A stretch of 44,355 nt of DNA from a virus: positions 1 to 44,355 of IMG/VR virus record IMGVR_UViG_3300044684_000248; one strand, given 5' to 3'. The notes under the pieces were generated by a model, which worked only from the letters and a program-made list of their open reading frames with translations, did not search any database and was not told the DNA's origin. Position numbers and translations under genes: made by a program. Below are positions 25,387 to 32,439 of this stretch, in pieces (position 1 is the first letter of the stretch; each line of letters starts with the position of its first letter).

Positions 25387-25563
25387 GTGAAGCAGACTGA
25401 GTTTGTACGGTGGCTGAAGTCCCAAGGAGTGGTAATCAAGGACGGTCGAAGACACTTGAAAGCCTACTACCAAGGAAAACAAACCACCGTACCAAGGCAC
25501 CCTGGCAGCGAAATCGACAATGACCTTGCCAAGGAAATCAAAAAACAACTCGGAATGAAATAG
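25387..25563 (+). CDS. hicA: HicA toxin
   Basis: This 58-aa HicA-type mRNA interferase starts at GTG 25387, with AAGGAGG just upstream. The family pattern is clear: KQTEFVRWLKSQG, then the catalytic-His region KDGRRHLKAYYQGKQTTVPRH and a C-terminal helix (NDLAKEIKKQLG). HicA cleaves mRNA when free of HicB. In many HicA proteins the active-site motif reads G-S-H; here it reads GRRH, with His24 as the likely catalytic residue. Upstream in-frame codons lie within the promoter. Confidence 0.9.
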   Translation: MKQTEFVRWLKSQGVVIKDGRRHLKAYYQGKQTTVPRHPGSEIDNDLAKEIKKQLGMK

Positions 25564-25565
25564 GA

Positions 25566-25589
25566 GGCAGACCCCGAAAGGGGTTTGCC
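25566..25589 (+). promoter_or_regulatory. Intercistronic hairpin between hicA and hicB
   Basis: A 10-bp stem (GGCAGACCCC / GGGGTTTGCC, one G-U pair) closed by a GAAA tetraloop begins two bases after the hicA stop. There is no U-tract, so it is not a terminator. It may protect or process the mRNA and set the toxin to antitoxin ratio. Confidence 0.6.
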
Positions 25590-25625
25590 GCCAACTGCAT
25601 CGACACAGACTGAAGGACTGAGCTT

Positions 25626-26042
25626 ATGAAATACCCTGCAAGCTTCAAGCTATCCGATAGCGGGCGGTACATCGTATCGTTCCGCGACATTCCAGAAGCG
25701 CTTACGCAAGGCGATACCGAGGCGGAAGCACTCGATATGGCCGCGGACGCGCTTCTTACGGCAATGGACTTCTACTTCGAAGACCGTCGCCCAGTCCCTC
25801 TACCGTCCGAAGCGGTCGAGGGCGAGCGCCTTATTGAGCTTCCCCTCAGCGCATCGGCTAAGGTACTGCTTCTAAATGAGACGCTTAAGCAACGAGTGCG
25901 ACCGGCTGACCTGGCGCGGCTTATGAACGTCAAGCCTCAGGAAGTGAATCGCATTGTTGACCTGCACCATGCGACGAAAATCGACACCCTCGCGGCAGCG
26001 TTCAAAGCGCTGGGCCGCGAATTGGAGTTGATCGTCCGATAG
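25626..26042 (+). CDS. hicB: HicB antitoxin
   Basis: This 138-aa protein has an N-terminal HicB fold (MKYPASFKLSDSGRYIVSFRDIPEALTQGDTEAEALDMAADAL, degraded RNase H fold) at residues 1-55 that blocks HicA. The C-terminal helix-turn-helix (RPADLARLMNVKPQEVNRIVDLHHATKIDTLAAAFKALG, about 92-130) should bind the operator upstream of hicA. The gene order hicA-hicB and an in-line promoter are standard. Confidence 0.92.
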   Translation: MKYPASFKLSDSGRYIVSFRDIPEALTQGDTEAEALDMAADALLTAMDFYFEDRRPVPLPSEAVEGERLIELPLSASAKVLLLNETLKQRVRPADLARLMNVKPQEVNRIVDLHHATKIDTLAAAFKALGRELELIVR

Positions 26043-26158
26043 CGTGGGCACTTTTTTTGGCGTGCTGTGGTGCGATTTCCTCATCACTGATGGGGAATGC
26101 GCACCACGCCGGCCGACGAACCCCAAGGCTATCTGCACAAGTGGGCCGTAAACGAAAA

Positions 26159-26179
26159 AACCCGCCAGGGCGGCGGGTT
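26159..26179 (-). terminator. Intrinsic terminator
   Basis: On the minus strand CCCGCC / GGCGGG with a five-base loop is followed by TTTTTTCG. It ends the transcript that carries the Q-like and 73-aa genes before it would run antisense into hicB. Confidence 0.85.
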
Positions 26180-26315
26180 CAGTCAAAATCTACAGGCGAA
26201 CGCCGGCTTTACTGCTGGCTGGTTTGCTCGACTGCCTCGGGTGATGTTGGCGCCGCAGCGCACATTACATGGTGCCGAGGGAACTGTAGATGAGGACTTA
26301 AGTTTACGCCTGTTT

Positions 26316-26537
26316 TTATGGCTGTGCAAGATTCTTTTGGCGCTCCAGTGCGGCGGCAGTGGCATCAATAAGGTAGCTGTCACCATTATGAAAATATGGT
26401 TCCCCTGGCGGCAAATCCCATACCTCCAGTCCATAGTCACACCCCTCCCCACAAGGTTGAAGTTGCACCCCATGGGCAACGCACAGGTCACGAAGTGCTG
26501 CTCGAAATCTCTCAAACTTCTGCTCGTCGACTGTCAT
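26316..26537 (-). CDS. Hypothetical phage protein, 73 aa
   Basis: The protein starts MTVDEQKFERFRAALRDLC and includes the PCGEGCDYGLEVWDLPPGEP block. AGAGGGTGAAATGAA precedes the ATG. Length, codon use and position after the Q-like gene support it. A longer overlapping frame (26183-26515) lacks coding character. Function unknown. Confidence 0.75.
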   Translation of the reverse strand: MTVDEQKFERFRAALRDLCVAHGVQLQPCGEGCDYGLEVWDLPPGEPYFHNGDSYLIDATAAALERQKNLAQP

Positions 26538-26695
26538 TTCATTTCACCCTCTGTTATTTATCCATGCTTGTGCTCCAGCGCACGAGCAGTCTAGGCAGCT
26601 GGGTGCGTGACCGCAAGGCGCTCCTCGCGGTCATCGTCATCGCGCTGCTGCCGTCGACGTTGGACCATCATAGCCCGACTTGTCGGCAAACACGA

Positions 26696-27241
26696 TCATG
26701 CAGCCCTCCGCAGCTTGACGGCTGCACGCGCTCCATGTGCTTGATACAGGCCCTCCAGTTCAGAGATCATGTCTTTGACGCGCTCCACCTCGAGGGCGCC
26801 GCCTGCGATCGGCTGGCGGCCTGTACCGGCGCAGCACGTGCAGGCCCGGCCAGCGGCGATCTTCGTCCCGTTGCACACTTCGCACTCACCTTGTAGCCAG
26901 TGGGCCAGCGAGACGCGCGCGATCTTCTCGTAGATCCCGTACGCGGCCTTGATGTCCCACTCGTGCTTGATCTTGAGCCATTGGCGATCCAAGCCCTTTT
27001 GCGTGACGAGCTTCGTCCAAGCGCGCAGCAGCACCGCGAGGTTGTGATTGCCCGCTTCGAATGTCTTGTGATGGGTGCCGTCGGCGTATTTGGTGCGCGC
27101 CAGGAGCGAGCCGAAGAGGTCACCTGAGCCGCCCGACAGGTCCGCCAGCGCGGCAGCCGCGAGAGCATCGGTTTGGTGATGCAGTTCGTCGTCCCTCAGG
27201 TCCGACGTGTTGAGCGATTTGAGGTACTTTTCGACGAACAT
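26696..27241 (-). CDS. Zinc-finger protein, probable Q-like late antiterminator
   Basis: This 181-aa protein has a DnaJ-type zinc finger near residues 119-143: CEVCNGTK, then CTCCAGTGR, the CxxCxG...CxxCxGxG form found in phage antitermination Q proteins. A helical domain precedes it (residues 60-115). AAGGAG lies seven bases before the ATG. It is the last regulatory gene before the late operon, and the late operon contains several intrinsic terminators, so antitermination would make sense. The family link is pattern-based; other zinc-binding phage proteins share this finger. Confidence 0.65.
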   Translation of the reverse strand: MFVEKYLKSLNTSDLRDDELHHQTDALAAAALADLSGGSGDLFGSLLARTKYADGTHHKTFEAGNHNLAVLLRAWTKLVTQKGLDRQWLKIKHEWDIKAAYGIYEKIARVSLAHWLQGECEVCNGTKIAAGRACTCCAGTGRQPIAGGALEVERVKDMISELEGLYQAHGARAAVKLRRAA

Positions 27242-27369
27242 GGCTTGCTCCTTGGAATGAGTAGGAGCTTAGCACTCAGCCATATTTTTGCAGGGTGCCC
27301 CGACATTTGCCAAATCACAAGGCTGCGCATTTCATCGGCGATCTGCAATATTCATTAGATGTTGCACTT

Positions 27370-27400
27370 TTGGAAATCATGTGAGAACATGTCATATCTC
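27370..27400 (+). promoter_or_regulatory. Possible promoter and operator of the caspase-like gene
   Basis: -35 TTGGAA and -10 CATATC-like boxes lie 17 bases apart upstream of the gene at 27417. The inverted repeat CATGT-GAGA-ACATG (27378-27391) lies between them and could bind a repressor. Confidence 0.45.
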
Positions 27401-27416
27401 TTGAGAAATATTGCAA

Positions 27417-28175
27417 ATGGCAAACAATTTAAATGTAGGCGACACCGTTTATGTACCATGCTCGCTGTTTCCTGATGAGCTTGAGAGCTTCGAAACTGCA
27501 CTTTACAAAACGAAGGTGGAGTCGAAGTCCGGAAAGTCGGTAACTGTTCGACTTCCTGGGGGCGTTGAGTCAAAGGCGGTCGGTGCCAGCCGGCTCCACA
27601 AAGACGTTGGGCTGCTGCTCATTGAGCTCGGCGATTTCGACAGCGAAGCGGCCACGTTGGATCCGCTCGCGAAGTCCGTTCTGCAATTTTGTAGACTGCT
27701 CGTTCCGGACGACCAAATCCGGTCCGTTAAGGTAAGAAGCCTGGCAGAGCTCGCGATTTTCTGGAAGAAAAACCAAGCGGCGTATTCCCATGTCATCCTC
27801 GTTGGACATGGTGATAGTGACGAACTAGGATTTGCCGTTGATGGATCGGTGAAACTCGCGACGTTCGCCGAGGCGCTTAAGATTAAGAAGGCAACGCCAA
27901 AGCTCTTCATTTCTTTGGCGTGCAAAACTGGATACCAGTCGTTCGGCGGCGAGTTCTCCAAGGAGACAATTTGCCAAAACTTCATTGGCCCATTCCACTC
28001 TGTCCATAGTGCCATCGCATCTCAGTTCTGCCAGACACTGCTGACCGCGCATTTCTTGGACGGCAAAACTACGAAGGTGGCGTTCAGGCACGCTCGCGAC
28101 AGCGTACCTGGCGGCGTCAGCTTCAGGCTTTGGAGGAACGGCACGCTTGTGACGGATGCTGCGCCAAAGCAGTGA
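27417..28175 (+). CDS. CHAT/caspase-like protease with N-terminal SH3-like region
   Basis: This 252-aa protein reads against the surrounding operon. Residues 1-75 have a small beta-barrel look (NVGDTVYVP, then SGKSVTVRLPGGVES), like SH3 or Tudor domains. Residues 95-240 match the caspase fold of the CHAT type: a beta-strand ending in a His (SHVILVGHGDSDELGF) and a second strand ending in the Cys (PKLFISLACKTGYQSFGG). This recalls HG and ACxTG in CHAT proteases, followed by the SVHSAIASQF helix and FRHARDSVPG. No membrane segment or signal peptide. The ATG at 27417 is preferred over TTG 27411, but no strong ribosome binding site is seen. The 3' end overlaps the RuvC-like gene by 53 bases on the other strand. 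Confidence 0.7.
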   Translation: MANNLNVGDTVYVPCSLFPDELESFETALYKTKVESKSGKSVTVRLPGGVESKAVGASRLHKDVGLLLIELGDFDSEAATLDPLAKSVLQFCRLLVPDDQIRSVKVRSLAELAIFWKKNQAAYSHVILVGHGDSDELGFAVDGSVKLATFAEALKIKKATPKLFISLACKTGYQSFGGEFSKETICQNFIGPFHSVHSAIASQFCQTLLTAHFLDGKTTKVAFRHARDSVPGGVSFRLWRNGTLVTDAAPKQ

Positions 28176-28623
28176 TTGCGACCCCAAGCGCCGGCCATGC
28201 ATGACTCGATACGCCGAACAGTGGGCCCGGCAGGGCCCTCGTTCCGATCTGTGGAGTCTTGCCGCCACCAGCGCTCGGGAACAGGTCCAGTAGCGCCTGC
28301 CGAACATTGGCGTCCTTTGCCTTTGGCGTCCCGCATAGATGAAGCTTGACGTCCTTCCGATAAATTAACTCTGCGCTGTCAGGATCCCGCCATGCCTGTT
28401 GAAAGCGACCGATCCACACACACGTCTCGAAGACTTCGCGACCGACAGCCATCCCGTACGAGGCAATCATCTCGATAGCGAGACGCTCTACCGGCGCATG
28501 TTCGACGGTCAGAAGCATATCGGCGTTACCTGATACGCCCGAGGCCGCTACTCTCCCCGCTTCGTAAATCACCCAGCCCGATTGCATCGGACCCGGGTCG
28601 ATTGCGAGAATCGCACCGGTCAT
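28123..28623 (-). CDS. RuvC-like Holliday junction resolvase
   Basis: This 166-aa protein has the RNase H-like nuclease fold of phage RuvC-type resolvases: AIDPGPMQSGWV with Asp9, then LAIEMIASYGM with Glu51, a KDANVRQALLD helix and a C-terminal SSHAWPALGVAITAL with another likely catalytic residue. It would resolve recombination intermediates before packaging. The ATG at 28623 overlaps the preceding stop (ATGA). It is the last gene of the early minus-strand operon and its end overlaps the convergent caspase-like gene. Confidence 0.85.
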   Translation of the reverse strand: MTGAILAIDPGPMQSGWVIYEAGRVAASGVSGNADMLLTVEHAPVERLAIEMIASYGMAVGREVFETCVWIGRFQQAWRDPDSAELIYRKDVKLHLCGTPKAKDANVRQALLDLFPSAGGGKTPQIGTRALPGPLFGVSSHAWPALGVAITALAQHPSQACRSSKA

Positions 28624-28874
28624 TGGCGGACCTCGATCGACGTCGCCACCGCAGCTGCGAGACGATGTAGGCGCGCGTTGAACCAGCGACGCACGCCGTA
28701 CGAGCGCGCCACGCTGATGACGGTATAGATCAGGCCCAGCACGAAATTTGCGCCGGGGCTGATGTGGAACCCGAACAACGGGAAGATCAGCAGATTGGCC
28801 ACGTAGTTGATGGAGAAGCCGATGCACGTGTTGATGACGGCTTCGATGAGCGATTCAAGGCGACTTTGCGTCAT
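28620..28874 (-). CDS. Small membrane protein (DUF7220-like)
   Basis: This 84-aa protein has two predicted membrane segments (VINTCIGFSINYVANLLIFPLF and NFVLGLIYTVISVARSYGV) and a basic C-terminal part (RRWFNARLHRL). The RLESLIEAV start and ISVARSYGVRRWF end match a phage family of unknown function usually named DUF7220. ATGA overlaps on both sides. Confidence 0.8.
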   Translation of the reverse strand: MTQSRLESLIEAVINTCIGFSINYVANLLIFPLFGFHISPGANFVLGLIYTVISVARSYGVRRWFNARLHRLAAAVATSIEVRQ

Positions 28875-29344
28875 TGGTCGAGCCCCGTGAACGTGATCGT
28901 GTAGTGCGTCGGATTGCGGTCGGCGTAGCGGTCTACGATCGCGGCGGCGCAGGCGTTCAGACTGGGGTAGAACGGCTTCGAGCGCGGCGGACGGTCATCC
29001 GTGAACTTCCCTTGGATCATGGCGTCGCGAAGGACGATGAGCGACGTGATCGCCTTCGTGATGTGCGACATGCCGGAATCGGGGTCGATGTCCTCGCCCT
29101 CCCACCAGTCCATCAGGTGGCGCATGGTGCCGTCGTAGTAGACGGAGCCACGGACGCCGACGGCGCGGTAATTGTGGCGGCCATATTTCGACGCGCCTTC
29201 GAGCATCGCAACGCCGACCTCCGCCAGGACGTTGGCCGGGACGGTCGACATCGGAGCCTTGCGCATGCCTACCATGTCTTTCGGGTTGCTCGGCTTCGCG
29301 CCTTCGAGCTCGTGGAACGTCAGCATTTCGTGCGTGTCTTCCAT
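28871..29344 (-). CDS. dATP/dGTP diphosphohydrolase-like protein
   Basis: This 157-aa protein is of the phage family annotated as dATP/dGTP diphosphohydrolase, N-terminal domain. The pattern is NPKDMVGMRKAPMSTVP, AMLEGASKYGRHNYRAVGV and the metal-site-like RHLMDWWEGEDIDPDSGMSHITKAITSLIVLRDA (residues 75-108). Members resemble MazG-type all-alpha NTP pyrophosphatases and may adjust nucleotide pools during replication. AAAGGA precedes the ATG. Function by family; the substrate is unproven. Confidence 0.78.
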   Translation of the reverse strand: MEDTHEMLTFHELEGAKPSNPKDMVGMRKAPMSTVPANVLAEVGVAMLEGASKYGRHNYRAVGVRGSVYYDGTMRHLMDWWEGEDIDPDSGMSHITKAITSLIVLRDAMIQGKFTDDRPPRSKPFYPSLNACAAAIVDRYADRNPTHYTITFTGLDQ

Positions 29345-29397
29345 GTCATCCTTTCGTATCGTTGTTGTGCGCCCGGGCTGGCCGGGCGGCTTGATGC

Positions 29398-30342
29398 TTA
29401 CCAGTCGCTCGACGACGACGACGAGGACGAACCCCAGTCGCTGCTCGATCCGCTGTCGTACGAACTACTCGACGACCAGGAGTCGCTGCCGCTCGACGAT
29501 GAAGAGAACGACGACCGCTCGGACGACGTGGAAACCGGCGACGGATCGCTGTAGGTCGTGGACCAGCTATCACGGCGGCGGCGCTCCTCTTCTTCCTCAT
29601 CGCGGGCACGACGGCGGCGCTGCTCGTCTTCGTCGTCATGCCGGTGACTGGAGTGACCTCCCATCAGCATGGCGCTCATTGCGTTGCCAGCCATGACGCC
29701 GCCCGCAACTGCGGCAACCGTGCCGAGCGCACTGGGCGCCGACTGCTGCGCCGGATAGTACGGCTCTGGGGCGGTCGGGGCCGGGGTTGCTCGCGCTCGC
29801 GATGCCAGCGGATCTGGATACGACTCGCGAAACGTGGATGCGTACGCCGCCGTCGTCGGGAAAGGCGTCGTGACGCTCGATTTACGGCTCGGCCGGAGGA
29901 TGTAGTACAGGATCAACCCCACAACTAAGCCAGGCAAGATGATCAGGGCCCAATCGATGCCATCAGCGGCATGCGGCGCTGGTACGGGCGCAGGGTGCTG
30001 GGCGGCTGCCACCGTTCGCCCAGCCGATTGTGCATCGATCTCGGCGACCACTCGCCCGAACAAGGCGGATGACTTGACATCACCACGCTTGTCCAAGCCG
30101 ACAGCTGTTTGCAGTTCGGTATTCGCCGCGGCCCTGTTGTGGTCCACATGCGCGAGCAGGTAGGCATTGAGCAGGTGCGCGCGAGCCGAGTCTGGCCGTT
30201 CTCTCAGAACCTCGTCGACCATGCTCTTCGCCTCGCCATAGTGTTTACCCGCCAGCGCGTCCTCGATCTGCGACGGGCGCGGCAGCGCGTACGCTACGGC
30301 GCAAACGAAGCTCAGGACGAGCCACACGATGATCTTCTTCAT
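29398..30342 (-). CDS. Membrane protein with TPR-like region and Ser/Asp/Trp tail
   Basis: This 314-aa protein has a signal peptide (MKKIIVWLVLSFVCAVAYA), a TPR-like helical repeat at residues 20-95 (ALAGKHYGEAKSMVDEVL, RAHLLNAYLLAHV) and a single membrane span near 130-150 (IDWALIILPGLVVGLILYYI). A Pro/Ala linker follows, then a Gly-Met hydrophobic patch with a HSSHRHDDEDE stretch, an Arg/Glu run and a C-terminal about 60 residues almost entirely Ser, Asp, Gly, Tyr and Trp. The tail recalls TPM-domain-associated Ser-rich ends. An unusual gene in a replication operon, probably envelope-acting cargo. No known family name. Confidence 0.78.
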   Translation of the reverse strand: MKKIIVWLVLSFVCAVAYALPRPSQIEDALAGKHYGEAKSMVDEVLRERPDSARAHLLNAYLLAHVDHNRAAANTELQTAVGLDKRGDVKSSALFGRVVAEIDAQSAGRTVAAAQHPAPVPAPHAADGIDWALIILPGLVVGLILYYILRPSRKSSVTTPFPTTAAYASTFRESYPDPLASRARATPAPTAPEPYYPAQQSAPSALGTVAAVAGGVMAGNAMSAMLMGGHSSHRHDDEDEQRRRRARDEEEEERRRRDSWSTTYSDPSPVSTSSERSSFSSSSSGSDSWSSSSSYDSGSSSDWGSSSSSSSSDW

Positions 30343-30611
30343 TCCATCTCCTTGGTTGGTACTGCGGTTGATGTTTGCTTCTTCTCTTGTTTTGCGCGCT
30401 GCTTATCGATCCACTCCTGCCGGACCATTACATCTGCCGCCCTGTAGAACCGGGCGCATGGCTTTGTCGACCAGTGCAGAAACGGGTTTATCAGTTGCTG
30501 CCCGTGGTCGTATCCAGCGCAGCGCCCGAGCCCTACTCGCGCATGGTCCGGGTATTCCTTCATCTTGAAGTGCTTGCAGCGGGCGCAGTTGTCGTTATCG
30601 ATGACGGTCAT
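30339..30611 (-). CDS. Small Cys-rich phage protein
   Basis: This 90-aa protein has four Cys (CARCKHFK, GRCAGY, KPCARFYRA) that could bind zinc, and a charged helical C-terminus (WIDKQRAKQEKKQ). CAGGAA precedes the ATG; ATGA overlap with the downstream membrane protein. Such CxxC...C...C proteins are common in early operons of phages of Pseudomonadota. Function unknown. Confidence 0.8.
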   Translation of the reverse strand: MTVIDNDNCARCKHFKMKEYPDHARVGLGRCAGYDHGQQLINPFLHWSTKPCARFYRAADVMVRQEWIDKQRAKQEKKQTSTAVPTKEME

Positions 30612-31249
30612 GCGGTTCCTGCTAATGCCAGTGTTGCCGCGTGACCTGGTGCCGCGCCATCGATCAGCAGTGCGCCAAGCGGTTTGCCGAGGCTGATCAC
30701 CTTCAGGACCGCCGCCTGATTTCCTACAAGTCGGACGCTGGGCTTCGCCAGGCCTTCCGCCGTGTTGTGCGTGCTCGCCGTGCCCAGCAAGTACCTCGGG
30801 TACTCAGGCACCTGGCCGGAGATCTTGAAGCCGCGGTAGCGCGTGATGAATTCTTTGGCGACAAAGGGCCAGTTCTCGTCTTCGAACGAATTGATCCGGA
30901 CCCAGCCGCCCATGTCGTGTAGAACGCGATGGATGATCGGGTCATCGAAGGCGACATCAGCCCACACTCCGATCCGCCGGACTGCCCCGTCGACCTTGGA
31001 CCAGGCGATCTGCGCCTGATCCTCGGTACGTCCCTGAAGCACCTTCGTGACGTCCGCGATTTTCGGCATGAACTGGCCGCTGTCCGGGTTTTGCGTGTGC
31101 TGCCACAGGGCGCGCTCGATCGCTTCGATGTCGTACTGGCGCAGTCCTTCCCAGTACAGCCCGATCGTGCCGGTGGACAGTTCCTTGCCGTAGTAGTCGG
31201 CGATCCCCGTCAGGAGCGTGACGAAGCGCTTTTTGTCGTTAGGCTGCAT
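30608..31249 (-). CDS. Replication-associated protein (DUF6475-like)
   Basis: This 213-aa protein starts with a helical region (KKRFVTLLTGIADYYGKELSTGTIGLYWEGLRQYDIEAIERALWQH) typical of a phage family placed next to replication initiators and called DUF6475. Residues 100-150 carry the MGGWVRINSFEDENWPFVAKEFITRYRGF block. It probably acts as a helicase-loading or replisome accessory protein, inferred from position after the O-like gene. AGAGGAG precedes the ATG. Confidence 0.75.
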   Translation of the reverse strand: MQPNDKKRFVTLLTGIADYYGKELSTGTIGLYWEGLRQYDIEAIERALWQHTQNPDSGQFMPKIADVTKVLQGRTEDQAQIAWSKVDGAVRRIGVWADVAFDDPIIHRVLHDMGGWVRINSFEDENWPFVAKEFITRYRGFKISGQVPEYPRYLLGTASTHNTAEGLAKPSVRLVGNQAAVLKVISLGKPLGALLIDGAAPGHAATLALAGTA

Positions 31250-31706
31250 TGCCGTGCTCCTCTAACCAGCGCGCGGCGTTCTGTGCTGTCGCGGCGCCCG
31301 CCTTGCCCAGGCTCGGCACGGGCCGCAGGCCGGGCGGCGTCCAATCGGAATCGAAGTGCTCGCATTGGCCGAAAAATGTCTCTGGGAGCTTGATGGTTTG
31401 TCCGGTCGCCTGAATGTATGCGGCATAGGCACGCGTACCCGCAAGCATGTCCTCGGCCGTACGCCCCGCCTTGATCCGCGCCGACCACTGCTGGAACGTG
31501 GCGCGCTTGTTCGCCCCCGAACGTGTCGGATAGGCCTGCCAGACTTCCTCGAACGGCGCTGGGTAGTCGTTGCGCTTCATCTTGGCCGGCGCTGTGGCGG
31601 CGCGCAGCGCCTCCAGTTCGTCCAGCATCTCGGCCACCGTCGACGACTTGAGGTGCACCGTCTCACGTGTCGCGATCAATTCGCGCAGGGGGGTGTAATC
31701 ACGCAT
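31239..31706 (-). CDS. Phage replication protein, O-like C-terminal domain
   Basis: This 155-aa protein has residues 50-120 matching the C-terminal domain of many phage replication initiation proteins: FEEVWQAYPTRSGANKRATFQQWSARIKAG, AYIQATGQTIKLPETFFGQCEHFDSDW. The usual N-terminal winged-helix origin-binding part is missing; a short helical segment replaces it. That role may belong to the 215-aa two-winged-helix protein upstream. GAGGAGG lies upstream of the ATG within the end of the Rha gene (8-base overlap). Confidence 0.8.
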   Translation of the reverse strand: MRDYTPLRELIATRETVHLKSSTVAEMLDELEALRAATAPAKMKRNDYPAPFEEVWQAYPTRSGANKRATFQQWSARIKAGRTAEDMLAGTRAYAAYIQATGQTIKLPETFFGQCEHFDSDWTPPGLRPVPSLGKAGAATAQNAARWLEEHGNAA

Positions 31707-32427
31707 GGCCGCCCTCCTCGCGCTGCTTCAGCTGCCACTTTGCCCATTCACCAGCCACCCAGGTAACGCCCTTTGGGGTGAAGCGGGACGCGTTGTACGC
31801 ATGCCCGTTCCCCCGCGCCGTGCCCGCCTTGACACAGAAGCGCCCCGCTTCGATGTGATTGCCGTATGCGGTCAGGACGCCGGCGAGGCGATACATGATC
31901 TTTTCCTCGATGACGAACTCGCGGAACAGGTTTTCGTTCGCATTGAGCAGCTTCGCGACCTCGCGGAAGCCCTTCGTTCCAGTCGAGTCGGCATAGCGCT
32001 GCACGAATTCCACCGCCGGGGCTGCCGCAGCAAGCTCGATCTGCAACAGTTGCTTTTGCTCTTCGGAGTCGGCCCAGGCGCGAGCAGCTGCGACCGGATC
32101 ACGGAAATTCGGCAAAGCCTGTGTCGATGGTTGTCCCGCCTCGAGTTCCCGCCATCTTGCGATGACCTTGCGACGCAGGACGGCGCTATACCCGGTCAAC
32201 AGCGTTTCTGTCAGCTCTCGATTGAGGCGGTATTCGGTCTGCTCGCGGTTGACACCGTCCACGTAGATGCATCCGAATTTGGATGTATCTTCGCCGAGCT
32301 CAGCAAGCATCTTTTCAATATCGCGCTTGACGTGGAAATGATGTTTTCCCGTCAATTCTGCAATCTCACGACTCGACATCGTTGCCTCGGCGGCACCGAT
32401 TGCTTGAAAGTTCAGAATGCTTCCCAT
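31699..32427 (-). CDS. Rha-type regulator/antirepressor with KilAC domain
   Basis: This 242-aa protein has an N-terminal Rha-like domain (MSSREIAELTGKHHFHVKRDIEKML and QTEYRLNRELTETLLTGYSAVLRRKVIARWRELE, residues 17-98) and a C-terminal KilAC/ANT domain (GFREVAKLLNANENLFREFVIEEKIMYRLAG, residues 152-183, and YNASRFTPKGVTWVAGEWAK). Such proteins act as antirepressors or block lysogeny. It is the second antirepressor in this genome, and it sits in the early operon next to replication genes. AGGAGA precedes the ATG. Confidence 0.88.
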   Translation of the reverse strand: MGSILNFQAIGAAEATMSSREIAELTGKHHFHVKRDIEKMLAELGEDTSKFGCIYVDGVNREQTEYRLNRELTETLLTGYSAVLRRKVIARWRELEAGQPSTQALPNFRDPVAAARAWADSEEQKQLLQIELAAAAPAVEFVQRYADSTGTKGFREVAKLLNANENLFREFVIEEKIMYRLAGVLTAYGNHIEAGRFCVKAGTARGNGHAYNASRFTPKGVTWVAGEWAKWQLKQREEGGHA

Positions 32428-32439
32428 TCCTATCTCCTC

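Noticed and set aside
26183-26515. 110-codon minus-strand frame overlapping the 73-aa gene
   Set aside because: Lacks a ribosome binding site and coding character; the 73-aa frame has both.
26592-26699. Two tiny minus-strand frames of 20 and 26 codons after the Q-like gene
   Set aside because: The first has an ATGA overlap but is too short to judge, and the second lacks a clear ribosome binding site.
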